Positions 27,220 through 35,922 of a DNA stretch of 64,000 nucleotides are shown here, piece by piece. Each line of letters starts with the position of its first letter. Position 1 is the first letter of the stretch. Below the pieces are notes generated by a model. The model worked only from the letters and a program-made list of their open reading frames with translations, was not told the origin of the DNA and made no database searches. Both the position numbers and the translations under genes were made by a program. The DNA comes from Acidimicrobiaceae bacterium (GTDB lineage Bacteria; Actinomycetota; Acidimicrobiia; Acidimicrobiales; Ilumatobacteraceae): the NCBI GenBank assembly GCA_020637295.1, contig JACJWF010000013.1, positions 54,395 to 118,394 on the forward strand. The letters are read 5' to 3'.

Positions 27220-28730
27220 GCCGCACTCGCCCGGTGGGACACCCGCAGGCTGACCCGCATCTGCATCGCCAGCACCACGTGCTCGTCCTCCACGAGTTCG
27301 CCATCGCCGCGCAGGTCGGCGATGCTGCGGGCCACGCGGCGGATGCGGTGGTAGCCGCGGCCGGTGAGGCGGTCCCGTTCCAGTTCGTCCCGCAGGCGGT
27401 TGCGGGCGGCGTCGGCAAGCGGGGCCAGGTCGTCCAGCCGGCCGGGAGGGATGGCCGCGGGCGTCATGCCGATCCGTTCCAGCGACCGCTGGCGGGCGGC
27501 CGCCACGCGCGCCGCGACCACCGCAGTGGGCTCGCCGCCGCCGCTGGCCAGGAGGTCGTCCACCTCCGGCCGGGTGACACCCACGCGCAGGTCGAAGCGA
27601 TCCAGCAGGGGGCCGGACAACCGCCGCAGGTACCGCAGACGGGCACCCTCGTCGCAGTCGCACTGACCGGGCGGACCCCCGCCGCACGGGCACGGGTTGG
27701 TGGCCGCGACCAGCAGGAAGCTGGCCGGGAGGGTGGCGCTGACCCGCGCCCGGGCCAGGCGGATGACCCCTTCCTCCAGCGGCTGGCGCAGACCGTCCAG
27801 CACCGCCGGGGCGAACTCCCCCAGCTCGTCGAGGAACAGCACACCCCCGTGGCTGAGGCTGATCTCGCCAGGGCGCAGGGAGGTGCTGCCACCACCCACC
27901 AGCGACACCATCGAGCTGGAGTGGTGCGGTGCCCGGAACGGCGCCCGGCGCACCAGGCCGCCTGCCGGGAGCCGCACCCCCGCCGCCGAGTGGACCATCG
28001 TGGTGGCCAGCGACGTCGCCGCGTCCAGCGGCGGCAGCAGGCCCGACAGGCGCATCGCCAGCATCGTCTTGCCCGACCCCGGCGACCCCACCAGCAGCAG
28101 GTGGTGCCCGCCGGCGGCCGCCACCTCCAAGGCCATCCGGGCCATCGCCTGCCCACGCACATCGGCAAGGTCCGGCACGGGTGGCTCCTCCTCGAACAAC
28201 TCGGTGTCCGGCGGCTCGGGCCACGGCGCCTCCACGTTCAGTGCGTCCACCAACTCGCGCAGGCACCCCGCCACCCGCACCCCGTCACCCACCACGCCCT
28301 GCGCTTCGCGGAACCCGGGCACCGGCACCACCGGCCGGCACGGCTGCATCGCCGCCACCATCGGGGCGATCCCCGGCACAGGCCGCATCGAACCGTCCAG
28401 CCCCAACTCCCCGACGAACCCGAGGCCGGCCAAGGCCTCGACCGGCACCTGCCCGTGGGCTGCCAGGAAGCCGACGGCGATCGGCAGGTCCAGCCCCGAC
28501 CCGCCCTTGCGCTGCCCGCTGGGCGCCAGGTTCACCGTGACCCGGCACGACGGCCACTGCAGACCGCTGGACAGCACGGCGGCGCGCACCCGGTCCCGCG
28601 ACTCGCGGCACGCCTCGTCGGGGAGGCCGACGATCTGGAACGACGGGATGCCGGTGGCGACATGGACTTCGACGGTGACCGGGCGGCCCTCGACCCCGAA
28701 CACCGTGGCGGAACGAACTGCGGCGAGCAC
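27216..28730 (-). CDS. comM: YifB/ComM family Mg-chelatase-like AAA+ ATPase
   Basis: A 504-residue hexameric AAA+ helicase of the ComM/YifB family, which helps branch migration during integration of transforming DNA. The N-terminal domain has FGVEGRPVTVEVHVATGIPS and FQIVGLPDEACRESRDRVRA. The ATPase has Walker A LLVGSPGSGKTMLA and Walker B GGVLFLDELGEF; a zinc-knuckle-like NPCPCGGGPPGQCDCDEG follows. The GTG start at 28730 is chosen because GGAGG stands 7 bases upstream. It heads the minus-strand comM-dprA-xerC-sigma-LytM run. Confidence 0.9.
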   Translation of the reverse strand: MLAAVRSATVFGVEGRPVTVEVHVATGIPSFQIVGLPDEACRESRDRVRAAVLSSGLQWPSCRVTVNLAPSGQRKGGSGLDLPIAVGFLAAHGQVPVEALAGLGFVGELGLDGSMRPVPGIAPMVAAMQPCRPVVPVPGFREAQGVVGDGVRVAGCLRELVDALNVEAPWPEPPDTELFEEEPPVPDLADVRGQAMARMALEVAAAGGHHLLLVGSPGSGKTMLAMRLSGLLPPLDAATSLATTMVHSAAGVRLPAGGLVRRAPFRAPHHSSSMVSLVGGGSTSLRPGEISLSHGGVLFLDELGEFAPAVLDGLRQPLEEGVIRLARARVSATLPASFLLVAATNPCPCGGGPPGQCDCDEGARLRYLRRLSGPLLDRFDLRVGVTRPEVDDLLASGGGEPTAVVAARVAAARQRSLERIGMTPAAIPPGRLDDLAPLADAARNRLRDELERDRLTGRGYHRIRRVARSIADLRGDGELVEDEHVVLAMQMRVSLRVSHRASAA

Positions 28731-28919
28731 ACGCCACCTCCAACACTCGTGGCGCACCTGCGCCGGACGGGTTGGAGGAACGAGACCCGGCTCCTCGACG
28801 GCGGGCCGCACGGGCCCGATGCGGCGCACCATATCCGCCCCAGCGCCGGATCCAACCCGGCTGGCCGAGGTCGAGGCCTGACACCGACGCAGCCGTCACG
28901 GCTGGTAGAACCGGCGGCG

Positions 28920-29381
28920 ATGTCCACCCGTCGTACTGTCGCCCCCATCACGCGGCTCGGCCTCGCCGCCGCGCTCGCCGGGACGGTCGCCGTCACGGCA
29001 GCCTGCGGCGACGACGCGCCCGAGCGCACCGAAGGGGCCTACTGCACCGAGGTGGGCAACCGGCTCAACGACCTCAACAACCCGGTCATCGCAACCGCCG
29101 ACGATGTACAGGCCGTGCTGGACTCCTGGCGGCAGGTGGCTGCCCGCGCACCCCTGGCCGTGGAGGACGACTGGGCAGTCGTCCTCACCAACATGGAGAC
29201 CGCCGCCACGGTGGACCCCAACGATGCGGAGTCTGTGCAGCGGATGGCCGACGCGGCGCGCCAGGGCGAGCCGGCCGCCACGAGGGTGATCACCTACACC
29301 TACCAGTTGTGCGGCGCCACGATCGGCGGCGTCACTCCGGTGACGACGACGCCGTTGCAGGTGCCGCCGACCACGGGTTGA
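28920..29381 (+). CDS. small secreted lipoprotein, unknown function
   Basis: A 153-residue protein. MSTRRTVAPITRLGLAAALAG leads to VAVTAAC, a signal peptide with a lipobox-like TAAC, so the mature protein probably starts at Cys29 and is membrane-anchored. The mature part is acidic and helical (TEVGNRLNDLNNPVIATADD, a Trp-containing VLDSWRQVAARAPLAVEDDW) with two further cysteines (GAYCTE and YQLCGA) that may pair. A TTTPLQVPPTTG tail is low-complexity. It is divergent from comM and converges on clpP. No family recognised. Confidence 0.75.
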   Translation: MSTRRTVAPITRLGLAAALAGTVAVTAACGDDAPERTEGAYCTEVGNRLNDLNNPVIATADDVQAVLDSWRQVAARAPLAVEDDWAVVLTNMETAATVDPNDAESVQRMADAARQGEPAATRVITYTYQLCGATIGGVTPVTTTPLQVPPTTG

Positions 29382-29397
29382 GCGGCCCACCGGCCGC
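29382..29397. terminator. candidate bidirectional hairpin between convergent genes
   Basis: A perfect 6-bp stem GCGGCC / GGCCGC closes a 4-base loop directly after the lipoprotein stop (29381) and 11 bases from the clpP stop. No U-tract follows on either strand, so a classical intrinsic terminator is not shown. In this GC-rich background short stems also arise by chance. Confidence 0.35.
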
Positions 29398-29408
29398 AGC
29401 ACAAGCCG

Positions 29409-30002
29409 TCAGACGATCTCGCCGCGGCGCACGATGACCTTGTCCACCAGGCCGTAGGACTTGGCTTCCTCGGCGGTGAACCAGCGGTCGCGCTCGCTGT
29501 CGGCCTGGATCTTCTCCAGCTCCTGGCCGCTGTGGTGGGCGATCAGCTCGGCCATCCGCCGCTTGGTGTAGGCCAACTGCTCGGCCTGGATGGCGATGTC
29601 GGTGGCCTGGCCGCGCAGGCCGGCGAGCGGCTGGTGCATCATGATCCGGGCGTTGGGCAGGGTGAAGCGCTTGCCGGGGGTGCCGGCGGTGAGCAGGAAC
29701 TGGCCCATGCTGGCGGCCATGCCCATGCACACCGTGGCGACGTCGCAGCCGACGAACTGCATGGTGTCGTAGATGGCCATGCCCGCCGTGACCGACCCGC
29801 CGGGGCTGTTGATGTACAGCCAGATGTCGGCGTTGGGGTCTTCCCCCTCGAGGTACAGCAACTGGGCGCAGATCTGGTTGGCGATGTCGTCGTTGACATC
29901 CGTGCCGAGCATGACCACCCGGTTCTTCAGCAGGCGGTTGAACACGTCCATGCGCGGGTCCATCCCCGCGTCGAGGGCCATCGGGTTGATCGTGCTGGAC
30001 AT
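29409..30002 (-). CDS. clpP: ATP-dependent Clp protease proteolytic subunit
   Basis: A 197-residue serine protease subunit that forms the barrel chamber with ClpX/ClpC. The triad is S98 in GMAASMGQFLL, H123 in MMHQPLAG and D172 in SERDRWF. Oligomerisation and oxyanion motifs INSPGGSVTAGMAIYDTMQ are intact. Actinobacteria normally carry two clpP genes followed by clpX; here only one is seen and clpX is absent from the window, so this is probably a separate copy. TAGCGT and 6 bases precede the ATG, a leaderless configuration. Confidence 0.94.
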   Translation of the reverse strand: MSSTINPMALDAGMDPRMDVFNRLLKNRVVMLGTDVNDDIANQICAQLLYLEGEDPNADIWLYINSPGGSVTAGMAIYDTMQFVGCDVATVCMGMAASMGQFLLTAGTPGKRFTLPNARIMMHQPLAGLRGQATDIAIQAEQLAYTKRRMAELIAHHSGQELEKIQADSERDRWFTAEEAKSYGLVDKVIVRRGEIV

Positions 30003-30089
30003 GCGCCCACGCTACCGCCGCGCGGCCGGTGCCACCCGGCACACGAACACTGCCGGCACCTCGGCCGGAGGGGCTACGGTCGAACAGCG

Positions 30090-30605
30090 ATGACCGATCA
30101 GCCCTTCACCCCGAGTGCCGACGAACTGCTGGCCCACAACGAGCAGTACGTCGCCACCTTCGCCGACCACGACCTGGCACTGCGGCCTCGCCGCAAGCTG
30201 TGCATCGTGGCGTGCATGGACAGCCGGATGGACATCTTCCAGATGCTCGGCCTGGCGCACGGCGACGCCCATGTCATCCGCAACGCCGGCGGCGTGGTGA
30301 CCGACGACGTCATCCGCTCCCTCGTGCTGTCCCAGCGCCGGCTGGGCACGCGGGAGATCATCCTCGTGCACCACACGGACTGCGGCCTGCAGACGGTGAC
30401 GGAGGACGCGTTCAAGGCCGAACTGGAAGCGGAAGTGGGGATCAAGCCGTGGTGGGCGCTGGAGTCGTTCACGGATCCGTACACCGACACCCGCCAGAGC
30501 ATCAACCGTCTGCTGCACAGCCCGTTCGTGCTCCACAAGGACCACATCAGCGGCTTCGTCTACGACGTCGCCGACGGGCGCCTGCACCAGGTCACCGCCG
30601 GGTAG
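30090..30605 (+). CDS. beta-class carbonic anhydrase
   Basis: A 171-residue zinc enzyme that interconverts CO2 and bicarbonate. The zinc ligands and catalytic dyad are visible in CIVACMDSRMD (Cys, then the Asp-Arg pair) and in VHHTDCG (His and Cys, 3 residues apart). DAHVIRNAGGVVTDDVIRSL is the usual substrate-pocket segment. The short form without the N-terminal arm resembles the type III-like mycobacterial enzymes. TACGGT lies 9 bases before the ATG, so the leader is absent or only a few bases long. Confidence 0.9.
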   Translation: MTDQPFTPSADELLAHNEQYVATFADHDLALRPRRKLCIVACMDSRMDIFQMLGLAHGDAHVIRNAGGVVTDDVIRSLVLSQRRLGTREIILVHHTDCGLQTVTEDAFKAELEAEVGIKPWWALESFTDPYTDTRQSINRLLHSPFVLHKDHISGFVYDVADGRLHQVTAG

Positions 30606-30624
30606 GAAGGTCTCGCCAGGCCCG

Positions 30625-32178
30625 TCAGCAGGCGTCGGCCAGCACGTTCGCGGGCACGTCCACCGGCGCCGACGTCGCCGCTGGCGCGGCAGGCTCCACC
30701 ACCGCCGCCACCATGGCCCGCACGGCCAGCGGGTCCCAGCGCGCCGGGTCCACCAGCGGCGGGGCAAGGTGGAGGGTCCGCACGGCGTGCAGCCCGCCCG
30801 CGGAGGAGAACGCGGTCAGCAACGCATTCATCTCCACCAGGCGATCGCGAGGGATGTCGGTGCGTACGGCGCCGCCGAACGCGTCCACCAGCGACGTGAT
30901 GCCGGTCGCCACCGCAGTGGGCGTGGCGGCTCTGGCGATGGCGGCCAGCACGCACCGCTGGCGACCCATCCGCTGGTAGTCGCTGTCCGCCGAACGCGAC
31001 CGCGCGTAGGCCAGGGCGATGGTGCCGTCCATGTGCTGATCGCCGACCTCGATGGTGGGAGGCACGTCGTGCTTGGAGCCTGGCGGGTTCCCCGGCGACG
31101 GCACCGTCTTGGGCACATGGAGGTCGATCCCGCCGAGGGCGTCCACCACGTCCACGAAGCCGGCCATGTTCACCAGCACGTAGTAGTGGATCGGCATGCC
31201 GAGCAGTTGGGCGATCCCCAACTTGATCGCCTGCGCACCCGCGTCGTCCGCCCCGGGCACCAGTTCGGGGTGCAGGCGGACGAGCGGATAGACCGCGTTG
31301 GCGATCTCCGGGAACCCGTCCGGGTAGGCGTCGTGGAGCGGGGTGCCGGCCGGGAACGGGAGCTTGGTGAGGTTGCGCGGCACGGAGATCATGGCCGTGT
31401 CGCCGGTGATGGGGTCGATCGAGACGACCACCATGGAATCGGTGCGCAAGCTCCAGCGGCCGGGGCCGGCGTCGCCGCCGAGCAGGAGGACGTTGACGCG
31501 GCCCTCGGCGATGATCGGCGGGAGGGTGAGGGTGGTGGTCGGGGGCACCGTGGTGGTGGTCGCCACCGGGCCGGTCCACTCCCCCGGCGGCATCGTCACC
31601 GGTGTGGCCCCGGCCGCCGCGCCGTCCACCGTGGTGCCGGCTGCGGGGTCGTAGACAGCGTGCGACGGGCGGGCTTCGGTGGGCACTGCGGTCAGCGCCT
31701 CGTGATCGGCGAACACGTCGTCGACGGCACGGTCGGTGCGGCGCACCGCTTCCGCCGCCACCACCAAGGGCACCACGCCTACCGCGGTGACGAGTGCCGC
31801 ACCCACCAGTGAGGCGATCGCCGAGCCGCGGCGGCGCTGCGGTCGGGTGCGCCAGGCGATGTCGGCGGCGGCCCACAGGCGGGTGCCGGCCATCGCGACG
31901 AGGCCGATGCCGAGCCCCATGAACGTCTGCTGGTCGGCCAGCAGGTCGGCCAGGCCGGCGCGGCTGGACGCGCTGACCAGCACGGCCACCACCACGGCCG
32001 ACACGGCAGCGTCCAGCGTGGCCAGCAGCGCCATCGACCACACCCGCCGCACTCGCATGATGAGATGGCCGGCCCCGGGCAGCAGCATCGACGCCAACGC
32101 ACCAGCGGCGGGTGCCAGCACGTGGCGCGGGGCGTCCGATTCCATCGATGGGTCATCGGCAGGCCGGCGGCGACTCAT
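30625..32178 (-). CDS. LytR-CpsA-Psr (LCP) family cell-wall ligase with multi-helix N-terminus
   Basis: A 517-residue protein. The LCP domain (about residues 225-400) has NVLLLGGDAGPGRWSLRTDS, VVVSIDPITGDTAMISVPRN, IHYYVLVNMAGFVDVVDALG and YARSRSADSDYQRMGRQRCVL, with the conserved Asp/Arg residues that hold the polyprenyl pyrophosphate. LCP proteins attach arabinogalactan, teichoic acid or capsule to peptidoglycan. Unusually, three or four hydrophobic segments precede the domain, rather than the single anchor of most LCP proteins. A Pro/Thr-rich linker (TTTTVPPTTTLTLPP) follows. The ATG overlaps the helicase stop as ATGA. Confidence 0.87.
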   Translation of the reverse strand: MSRRRPADDPSMESDAPRHVLAPAAGALASMLLPGAGHLIMRVRRVWSMALLATLDAAVSAVVVAVLVSASSRAGLADLLADQQTFMGLGIGLVAMAGTRLWAAADIAWRTRPQRRRGSAIASLVGAALVTAVGVVPLVVAAEAVRRTDRAVDDVFADHEALTAVPTEARPSHAVYDPAAGTTVDGAAAGATPVTMPPGEWTGPVATTTTVPPTTTLTLPPIIAEGRVNVLLLGGDAGPGRWSLRTDSMVVVSIDPITGDTAMISVPRNLTKLPFPAGTPLHDAYPDGFPEIANAVYPLVRLHPELVPGADDAGAQAIKLGIAQLLGMPIHYYVLVNMAGFVDVVDALGGIDLHVPKTVPSPGNPPGSKHDVPPTIEVGDQHMDGTIALAYARSRSADSDYQRMGRQRCVLAAIARAATPTAVATGITSLVDAFGGAVRTDIPRDRLVEMNALLTAFSSAGGLHAVRTLHLAPPLVDPARWDPLAVRAMVAAVVEPAAPAATSAPVDVPANVLADAC

Positions 32179-34706
32179 GAGAGCGGGTCGTACGGCCCCA
32201 GCGTCTCGAGCACCAGCGTCGGGCCTCCGGCAGCCAGTCCGGCGGCCACGTCCACCGTGGCGGTGAACCGCCACGCGCCATCGCCCTCGGGGTCCGCCAA
32301 CTGCTGGGTGACCGTCCAGCGGTCGGGTGCCTCGGCCAGCGAGAACCAGCGCGCCGAGCGGGCGTCGCCGTCGCTGAGGATGGCGTCGTACTCTGTCCAG
32401 TAGTCGGCCATCGCGCCGGCCAACCGTTCCGCCGGCCATCCGCACCGCTCGGCCAGCGCCTCGTGCCGACCGGTGGCCAGCAGTTCCACCCACCCGAACG
32501 CGGCACGACGGACCGCGGTACGCCAGGAGGGCGGCGGGCCGGTGGGTGCCAGGGGCGCGGCGGGTGCAGTGTGGTCGTGCACGGGCTGACCGGCGAGCCG
32601 GGTCCACTCGTCCAGCAGCGTCGCGTCGGTGGCCCGGATGAGCGCGCCGAGCCACTCCACCACGTCCTCCACCTCGCCGGTGTAAGCGTCACCGGGAAGC
32701 GACCGGTCCAGGGTGCGCCAGACGTCGGTGAGGTAGCGCAGCACCAGGCCCTCGCTGCGCTCCAGCCGGTAGCGACGCACGAACGTGGCGAAGGTGTCGC
32801 CGCTCTCCAGCATCTCCCGCACCACTGCCTTCGGCGAGGGGGCATTCATCCCTGTGGTGGCCACGATCCACGGGTGTTGGGTGCGGTACGTCTCGAAGCA
32901 GGCGTCCAGCAGTTCGGCCTGGGGCTGCGGCCAGGACACTTCCTGCAAGCGGTCCATCCGCTCCTCGTAGGGCACCCCCTCGGCCTTCATCGCTGCCACG
33001 GCAGACGCCTTGGCGGCATTCTGCTGGGCGTACAGCACCTGACGGGGGTCTTCCACCACGGCTTCGACCACGCTCGCCAGATCCAGCACATAGGCGGGGT
33101 CGTCGTGATCCAGCGTGGCGGCCACTTCGATGGCGAACGGCATGAGCGGGGAGGCGAAGCGGAGGGCACGGTCGTCCTCCCCACCCTCCACCAGCGAGCC
33201 CACCCGCACGCCCGCGCAACGGCCATCGGGGCCGCGGAGGCGCTCGGCCACTCCGGCGGCCTCCAGGCTGCGGAAGATGGCGATGGCCCGCTTGGTGTGC
33301 TCACGGCGCCGGCCGGCGGGGTCGTGGTTGGTGCGCAGCAGGTGCTTCAGCGCAGCGGGGCCGTCGGGGCGGGAGAGCACCGCGGCAACGAGGTCGGGCG
33401 ACACGGCGAAGCGCGACACCAGCGCCTCGGGGCTGGCCGTGATCAGCCGCTGGAACGTGGCCTCGTCGTAGTGGACGAAGCCCTCCGGCGGCTTGGCCTT
33501 GGTGGCCTTGCGCCGTGCCTTCGGGTCGTCGCCGGCACGGCTGAGCGCTTTGGCGTTCTCGATCACATGGTCCGGCGCCTGCGCCCAGACGTGGCCGTCG
33601 GGGTCGAAGCCGGGCCGGCCGGCGCGCCCGCCGAGCTGGTGGAACTCGCGGGCGGTGAACACCCGCACCCGGTTGCCGTCGAACTTGGTGAGCGCGGTGA
33701 GGAGGACGGTGCGGATCGGGATGTTGACGCCCACGCCCAGCGTGTCGGTGCCGCAGATGACCGGCAGGAGGCCCTCCCCCGCCAGCCGTTCCACCAGGCG
33801 GCGGTAACGCGGCAGCAGGCCGGCGTGGTGCACGCCCACCCCGTTGCGCAGCAGGCGGTCGAGCGTCTCGCCGAAGCCGCGGCCGAGGCGGGCCGGGCCG
33901 AGCGCAGCGGCAATGGCCTGCCGCTGCTCGCGGGTGGTGAGCTGCAGGCTCACCAAGCTCTGCGCCCGCTCGATGGCGGCGGCCTGGGTGGCATGCACCA
34001 CGTACACCGGGCTCAGCCCGTCCTTCACCGCGTCCACCACGCTGTCGGCGACCGTGGTCATCCGCCACTGGTGGTACAGCGGCGTCGGCCGGTGGACGGA
34101 GGTGACCTCGGTGACCTCCCGGCCCGTCCGCTCGCGCAGGTCGGCGTTGATGGCCGCCATGTCGCCGAGGGTCGCCGACGCCAGGAGGAACTGGCAGGCG
34201 GTGAGCTCCAGCAGCGGGACCTGCCAGGCCCAGCCACGGTCACGCTCGCCGTAGTAATGGAATTCGTCGAGGCAGGCGAAGCCGACGTCGCTGGCCGAGC
34301 CGGTGGCCAGCGCGTGGTTGGCCAGGATCTCGGCGGTGCAGACCAGCACGGGGGCGTCGGCGTTGATGGCTGCGTCGCCGGTGGCCAGCCCGACGCGCTC
34401 GGCGCCGAGCAGGTCGACGAGGTCGAAGAACTTCTCGGCCACCAGCGCCTTGATCGGCGCCGTCCAGACGGCGCGACGGCCCGCGTTCAGCGCGAGGGCG
34501 ATGCCGGCGACCGCCACCAGGCTCTTGCCCGAGCCCGTCGGCGTGGCCAGGACCACATGGTCGCCGGCGGCGAGCGCGAGCGCAGCGTCCTCCTGGTGGC
34601 GGTAGAGGGAGCGGTCCGTCGACGTCGCCCACCCGGTGAACGCGTCCAGCACGTCCTCCGGCTCGGCCCCCGGCGGCGGCAACAGGTCGGCGAGGCGCAC
34701 ACCCAT
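32175..34706 (-). CDS. DEAD/DEAH-box helicase with DUF3516-type C-terminus
   Basis: An 843-residue superfamily 2 helicase: Q-like SLYRHQEDAALAL, Walker A ATPTGSGKSLV (about 54-62), TAPIKALV, the DEFH box in FACLDEFHYYGERDRG, motif III LASATLGD, and motif VI HQLGGRAGRPGFDPDG. The remaining about 400 residues, starting near PPEGFVHYDEATFQRL, look like the DUF3516 region found on a set of actinobacterial Ski2/HelY-like helicases; the assignment is from memory. Whether it acts on RNA or DNA is not known. It is cotranscribed with the LCP gene (4-base overlap), with no obvious functional link. Upstream lies a repeat-rich gap. Confidence 0.85.
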   Translation of the reverse strand: MGVRLADLLPPPGAEPEDVLDAFTGWATSTDRSLYRHQEDAALALAAGDHVVLATPTGSGKSLVAVAGIALALNAGRRAVWTAPIKALVAEKFFDLVDLLGAERVGLATGDAAINADAPVLVCTAEILANHALATGSASDVGFACLDEFHYYGERDRGWAWQVPLLELTACQFLLASATLGDMAAINADLRERTGREVTEVTSVHRPTPLYHQWRMTTVADSVVDAVKDGLSPVYVVHATQAAAIERAQSLVSLQLTTREQRQAIAAALGPARLGRGFGETLDRLLRNGVGVHHAGLLPRYRRLVERLAGEGLLPVICGTDTLGVGVNIPIRTVLLTALTKFDGNRVRVFTAREFHQLGGRAGRPGFDPDGHVWAQAPDHVIENAKALSRAGDDPKARRKATKAKPPEGFVHYDEATFQRLITASPEALVSRFAVSPDLVAAVLSRPDGPAALKHLLRTNHDPAGRRREHTKRAIAIFRSLEAAGVAERLRGPDGRCAGVRVGSLVEGGEDDRALRFASPLMPFAIEVAATLDHDDPAYVLDLASVVEAVVEDPRQVLYAQQNAAKASAVAAMKAEGVPYEERMDRLQEVSWPQPQAELLDACFETYRTQHPWIVATTGMNAPSPKAVVREMLESGDTFATFVRRYRLERSEGLVLRYLTDVWRTLDRSLPGDAYTGEVEDVVEWLGALIRATDATLLDEWTRLAGQPVHDHTAPAAPLAPTGPPPSWRTAVRRAAFGWVELLATGRHEALAERCGWPAERLAGAMADYWTEYDAILSDGDARSARWFSLAEAPDRWTVTQQLADPEGDGAWRFTATVDVAAGLAAGGPTLVLETLGPYDPLS

Positions 34707-34735
34707 GATCCGCCCAGTCTGCCCTCCCCCACCCC

Positions 34736-34874
34736 GAACTTGTCGCGCCCCCACCACCGAAACTCCCGGACACGCCCGCGACAAGTTCAACCCGGTCCAT
34801 GCGAACCCCCACAGCCACCCCGAACTTGTCGCGCCCCCACCACCGAAACTCCCGATCACGCCCGCGACAAGTTC
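34736..34874. repeat. tandem pair of 53-base stem-loops with conserved loop
   Basis: Two units, 34736-34788 and 34822-34874, start 86 bases apart. Each has perfect 12-bp arms GAACTTGTCGCG and CGCGACAAGTTC around a 29-base loop rich in C and A. The two loops differ at only 2 positions. No protein is encoded here; one apparent long reading frame simply extends the helicase backwards through the repeats. The conserved loop indicates recent duplication or selection on more than base pairing. The element separates the divergent helicase and DUF1697 genes, so it lies in or near both promoters. Confidence 0.85.
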
Positions 34875-34965
34875 GCAGGGTTTGGGAGATCGGCGTGGCG
34901 GGCGGGTGGTGGACAGGGGTGGGACGGGGTGGGGTCGGACGGGCGGGATGTGATGGGCTGGGGGT

Positions 34966-35508
34966 ATGGGACAGCAGTGGGTGGCGTTCATCCGGGCGAT
35001 CAACGGGTCGCCGCACAACCGGGTACGGATGGCCGATCTGGCGGCGATGCTGGCGGACGTCGGTTGCCACGGGGTGACGTGGCATCTGCAGACGGGGAAC
35101 ATGCTCTTCGCCGCCGACGCTCCGGCGGAGGAGCTGGCCGCCACCATCCAGGAGCGGCTGGAGGCCACCGGGATGCGCAACGCCGACGTGTTGCTGCGGA
35201 CGCCCGCCGACCTGGCCGCGCTGGTGGCCCGCACACCGTTCGCCGGGCTGGACGGCGACGCCTGGCAGTTCGAGGCGACGTTCCTCCGCCGGCCGGCAGC
35301 CGACCCGGACCTGTCCGAGCTGGTCGACGGCCACGGTGTGCAGGTCCGCCACCAGGACGATGGCGTCGTGTGCTTCGCCTTCCCGCGTGGCGGCCGGATG
35401 GACGGCGGCTTCAACGGCTGGATCGAGCGGCGGTGGAAGGTGCCGGCCACCAGCCGGGCGTGGAACGTGGTGGAGGACGTGGCGGCGAAGGCGGCGTCAC
35501 TCGGCTGA
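34966..35508 (+). CDS. DUF1697 domain-containing protein
   Basis: A 180-residue cytoplasmic protein. The family's N-terminus is clear: QQWVAFIRAINGSPHNRVRMADLAAMLADVGCHGV, then LQTGNMLFAAD (usual QSGN). The C-terminal TSRAWNVVEDVAAKA corresponds to the usual TTRNWNTV motif. DUF1697 proteins are widespread in bacteria, and I know of no established activity. The 3' end overlaps the convergent DUF1992 gene by 12 bases. No ribosome binding site or -10 hexamer at the usual distance is obvious before the ATG. Confidence 0.85.
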   Translation: MGQQWVAFIRAINGSPHNRVRMADLAAMLADVGCHGVTWHLQTGNMLFAADAPAEELAATIQERLEATGMRNADVLLRTPADLAALVARTPFAGLDGDAWQFEATFLRRPAADPDLSELVDGHGVQVRHQDDGVVCFAFPRGGRMDGGFNGWIERRWKVPATSRAWNVVEDVAAKAASLG

Positions 35509-35922
35509 GCCGGCTGATCGCGCCGCTCGCCAGCGGGCCACGACGGCCTCCTCGTCCAGCGGCATCAGCGTGCTCGGCGGCCCGGCGGCGCCGCGTCGGT
35601 TGATGTCGCGGATCTTGGCATTGATGTCCGCCAGGATTGCCCGCACGACGTCCTCGCGGGTCGCCGCGGCGATGGCCTCCTTGGCCTCCTCGGCCTCCTT
35701 GCGGATGCGCAGCGTCGGCGGCAGGTAGCTCAGCCGCTCCGCCCGCATCTTGGCCTTCACCCACCAGTCCTCGTCGCGGAACTCCGACAGGCCGGTCTGT
35801 GGCTTGCCCTTGCCCGGCAGGTTCTCGAACTCGCCGCGCTCCATGCCTTCGCGGATCTGCTGGTCCACCCAGCCTTCCCAGCTCATCCCCGGCGGCTTGC
35901 GCCCGTCGCGGCCCCGGCTCAT
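35497..35922 (-). CDS. DUF1992 (DnaJ-homologue subfamily C member 28-like) protein
   Basis: A 141-residue helical, charged protein. The family signature is MSWEGWVDQQIREGMERGEFENLPGKGKPQ (positions about 13-42, the short quote here being QIREGMERGEFENLPGKG), followed by LSYLPPTLRIRKEAEEAKEAI. In eukaryotes this region is found in DNAJC28; bacterial members have no J-domain and no known role. The ATG overlaps the stop of the acyl-CoA synthetase gene as ATGA, so the two are translated together. The 3' end overlaps DUF1697 by 12 bases. Confidence 0.82.
   Translation of the reverse strand: MSRGRDGRKPPGMSWEGWVDQQIREGMERGEFENLPGKGKPQTGLSEFRDEDWWVKAKMRAERLSYLPPTLRIRKEAEEAKEAIAAATREDVVRAILADINAKIRDINRRGAAGPPSTLMPLDEEAVVARWRAARSAGSAE

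Noticed and set aside
34707..35450. 248-codon upstream extension of the helicase
   Set aside because: Its translation contains the same peptide twice because it reads through the tandem stem-loops; MGVRLADLLPPPG at 34706 is the natural start.
32463..35603. 1046-codon open frame on the plus strand
   Set aside because: Antisense to the helicase and running through the non-coding stem-loop pair; no recognisable protein features.
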